Both the position numbers and the translations under genes were made by a program. A stretch of 64,000 nucleotides of DNA from positions 248,001 through 312,000 of the forward strand of contig NZ_CP041743.1 in the NCBI RefSeq assembly GCF_007556815.1, written 5' to 3'. The first letter of the stretch is position 1. Each line of letters starts with the position of its first letter. Shown here piece after piece: positions 61,801 to 64,000 of this stretch. The stretch comes from Paraburkholderia megapolitana (GTDB taxonomy: Bacteria > Pseudomonadota > Gammaproteobacteria > Burkholderiales > Burkholderiaceae). The notes beneath the pieces were generated by a model. It was given only the letters and a program-made list of their open reading frames with translations. It was not told where the DNA came from and did not search any database.

Positions 61801-64000
61801 GTCACCGTGGACGTTGCTGTCGGCACTCGTACTCAGGTCGTTGTCATTACCCAGAACGTCGGCATTCGGGCTTTCTACAACCTTGTTTTCATCGCCAACG
61901 AGGTTGCTGCCACCACTCTTGTCCAGGTTGTTCTGGTTACCCACGACGCCCGTATTCGCGCTGTCAGCCAGCGTGTTGCCATCACCATGAACATTGCTGT
62001 CAGCGCTCGTGCTCAGGTCGTTGCCGTTGCCCAGAACATCGGCATTCGGGCTTTCCACAACCTTGTTTTCATCGCCAACGAGGTTGCTGCCACCACTCTT
62101 GTCCAGGTTGTTCTGGTTACCCACGACGCCAGCGTTCGCGCTGTCAGCCAGCGTGTTCCCGTCACCGTGGACGTTGCTGTCGGCACTCTTGCTCAGATCG
62201 TTGCCATTACCCAGAACATCAGCCCTCTCGCTCTCCACGAGCTTGTTGCCATCGCCAACGAGGTTGCTGCCACCACTCTTGTCCAGGTTGTTCTGGTTAC
62301 CCACGACGCCAGCGTTCGCGCTGTCAGCCAGCGTGTTCCCGTCACCGTGGACATTGCTGTCGACACTCTTGCTCAGATCGTTGCCATTACCCAGAACATC
62401 AGCCCTCTCGCTCTCCACGAGCTTGTTGCCATCGCCAATCACCTTGCTGTCTGCGCTCTTGTCCAGGTTGTTCTGGTTACCCACGACACCCGCACTCGTG
62501 CTGTCAGCCAGCGTGTTGCCATCACCGTGGACGTTGCTGTCCCCACTCTTGTTCAGGTCGTTTCCGTTACCCAGAACGTCGGCGCGCGCGCTCTCCACGA
62601 GCTTGTTGCCATCGCCAACCACCTTGCTGTCGGCACTCTTGTCCAGGTCGTTCTGGTTACCCAGCACACCGGCATTCGCGCTATCAGCCAGCGTATTCCC
62701 GTCACCGTGGACATTGCTGTCAGCACTCTTGTTCAGGTCGTTGCCATTCCCCAGAACGTCGGCATTCGGGCTCTCCACAACCTTGTTTTCGTCACCAACG
62801 AGGTTGCTGCCACCACTCTTGTCCAGAGCGTTCTGGTTACCCACGACACCCGCATTCGCGCTATCAGCCAGCGTGTTCCCGTCACCGTGAACGTTGCTGT
62901 CAGCACTCTTGTTCAGGTCGTTGCCATTCCCCAGAACGTCGGCATTCGGGCTCTCCACAACCTTGTTTTCGTCGCCAACGAGGTTGCTGCCACCACTCTT
63001 GTCCAGGTTGTTCTGGTTACCCACAACGCCCGCATTCGCACTGTCAGCCAGCGTGTTTCCATCACCGTGGACGTTGCTGTCGGCACTTCCGCTCAGGTCG
63101 TTGCCATTACCCAGAACGTCGGCATTCGGGCTCTCCACAACCTTGTTTTCGTCACCAACGAGGTTGCCGCCACCACTCTTGTCAAGGTTGTTCTGGTTAC
63201 CCACGACACCCGCATTCGCGCTATCAGCCAGTGTGTTCCCGTCACCGTGGATGTTGCTGCCCGCACTCTGGCTCAGGTTGTTGCCGTTACCCAGAACGTC
63301 AGCATTCGGGCTCTCCACAACCTTGTTTTCGTCACCAACGAGGTTGCCGCCACCACTCTTGTCAAGGTTGTTCTGGTTACCCACGACACCCGCATTCGCG
63401 CTATCAACCAGTGTGTTCCCGTCACCGTGGATGTTGCTGCCCGCACTCGTGCTCAGGTCGTTACCGTTACCCAGAACATCGGCGTTCGGGCTCTCCTTGA
63501 CCTCATTCTCGCCGCCGACGACAGTGCCAATAGGGCTCGCGTCAATCCTGTTCGCGCCGATATTAGTTACTTGTGGGCTATCTTGTATAACTGAACCCGG
63601 GCTCAAATTAGTGACTTCAGGACTATTCTCCCTGATTGCCCCATCAAGATTTCTCTGGATATCATTGACCTGATTTTGAGTTCTCGTCAGATCATTTTGA
63701 ACCTGATTGGCCAAGCTCTGTGCATTATTAGCCGTATCCCGCGCAGTATTGGCCGTATTCCGTGCAGTGTTGGCCGTATCCCGTGCAGTGTTCGCTGTAT
63801 CCCGTGCACTGTTCGCTGTATCCCGTGCAGTGCTCGCTGTATCCCGTGCACTGTTCGCTGTATCCCGTGCACTGTTCGCTGTATCCCGTGCAGTGCTCGC
63901 CGTATTCTGTGCAGTGCTCGCCGTATTCTGTGCAGCGTTCGCCGTATTCTGTGCAGCGTTCGCCGTATTCTGTGCAGCGTTCGCCGTATTCTGTGCAGCG
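58825..64000 (-). CDS. Giant YadA-like trimeric autotransporter adhesin, N-terminus off the window
   Basis: The frame is open to the right edge, at least 1724 residues, so the start is not seen; a TTG near 63714 is inside the gene. From the visible N-terminal side: at least 12 heptads (NTANAAQ/DTANSAR; 63715-64000) forming a coiled coil, a linker, then about 18 copies of a 60-residue repeat made of four 15-residue modules (60240-63510). Next come diverged NGN-rich repeats, YadA-head repeats ([11 protein letters not shown]; about 59170-59700), a neck ([31 protein letters not shown]), a short stalk and the four-strand YadA anchor ending [10 protein letters not shown]. It is a surface fibre for adhesion or autoaggregation. 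Terminator directly downstream. Confidence 0.93.
   Translation of the reverse strand, partial: [1724 protein letters not shown]
60240..63510 (-). repeat. 180-bp tandem repeat array inside the autotransporter gene
   Basis: The module with the VHGDGNTL core begins (on the plus strand, gtcaccgtgg-type sequence) at 60271, 60451, 60631, 60811, 60991, then 61081, and from 61261 every 180 bp to 63421. That is about 18 full periods plus one 90-bp half period (60991 to 61081) where two of the four 15-residue modules are missing. Copies are 85-100% alike by eye, so the array is prone to slippage and recombination. Confidence 0.92.
63715..64000 (-). repeat. 21-bp tandem repeats encoding a coiled coil
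   Basis: About 13 copies of a 21-bp unit (gccgtatyccgtgcagtgtts type on the plus strand) running off the right edge. Each encodes one heptad (A-R/Q-D/N-T-A-N/S-x), giving an alanine-core trimeric coiled coil at the N-terminal side of the fibre. Confidence 0.9.

Noticed and set aside
60240..63510. CRISPR array
   Set aside because: Repeats are contiguous, 180 bp long, without spacers and encode a regular protein repeat.

Overview
This is a GC-rich (about 60-65%) stretch of a betaproteobacterial chromosome, most likely Paraburkholderia, Burkholderia or a close relative. The evidence is the set of Burkholderiaceae-type families present: DUF3331, a Burkholderia-type small conserved protein, MucR/Ros, Gram-negative porins, the liu operon with a TetR regulator, and a YadA-like trimeric autotransporter. 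I saw no rRNA, tRNA, insertion sequence or CRISPR array. The taxonomic call is inference.

Layout. (1) 1-2161, minus strand: a retron-like reverse transcriptase cut by the left edge, preceded by about 190 bp rich in hairpins that could encode a retron msr-msd RNA, and upstream of that a beta-lactamase-fold serine hydrolase. (2) 2737-7769: a two-partner secretion operon (TpsB then TpsA) whose exoprotein carries two complete TPS secretion domains. (3) 8298-15543: housekeeping and accessory enzymes (FMN reductase, small conserved protein, amidase, CDP-diacylglycerol pyrophosphatase, fatty acid desaturase, GAF-like sensor fragment, tautomerase, acetoacetate decarboxylase). (4) 15780-25822: a regulator-rich block with two paralogous giant winged-helix/AAA/TPR regulators arranged tail to tail, a TPR-LuxR regulator coupled to one of them, DUF3331, AraC and MucR.

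(5) 25997-34287, minus: an mdtNOP-like efflux operon (YtcA lipoprotein, HlyD adaptor, FUSC pump, NodT outer-membrane factor) followed by an MscS channel with a cyclic-nucleotide-binding domain and preceded by pyruvate oxidase (poxB). (6) 34557-42246: a PhnD-like cytosolic protein, the leucine/isovalerate operon liuABCD, and its divergent TetR regulator (LiuQ-like) with repeated operators. (7) 42329-47991: a porin, alpha/beta hydrolase, MFS, alpha/beta hydrolase operon divergent from a LysR gene, which looks like an uptake and hydrolysis module for an unknown ester-like substrate. (8) 48095-50134: thioredoxin-like protein, Cys-rich periplasmic protein and a second porin.

(9) 50215-54582: TetR, divergent MFS, fumarylacetoacetase and cyclase-family hydrolase, a ring-cleavage-product catabolic set. 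(10) 54750-56791: a small secreted protein translationally coupled to a secreted HExxH/PA-domain protease. (11) 56831-58599: a MarR-MFS operon behind a perfect 42-bp palindrome. (12) 58825-64000, minus: a very large trimeric autotransporter adhesin cut by the right edge, built mainly from a 180-bp tandem repeat. The strongest candidates for undescribed biology are the reverse transcriptase with its hairpin array, the double-TPS exoprotein, the paired AAA regulators and the secreted protease pair.
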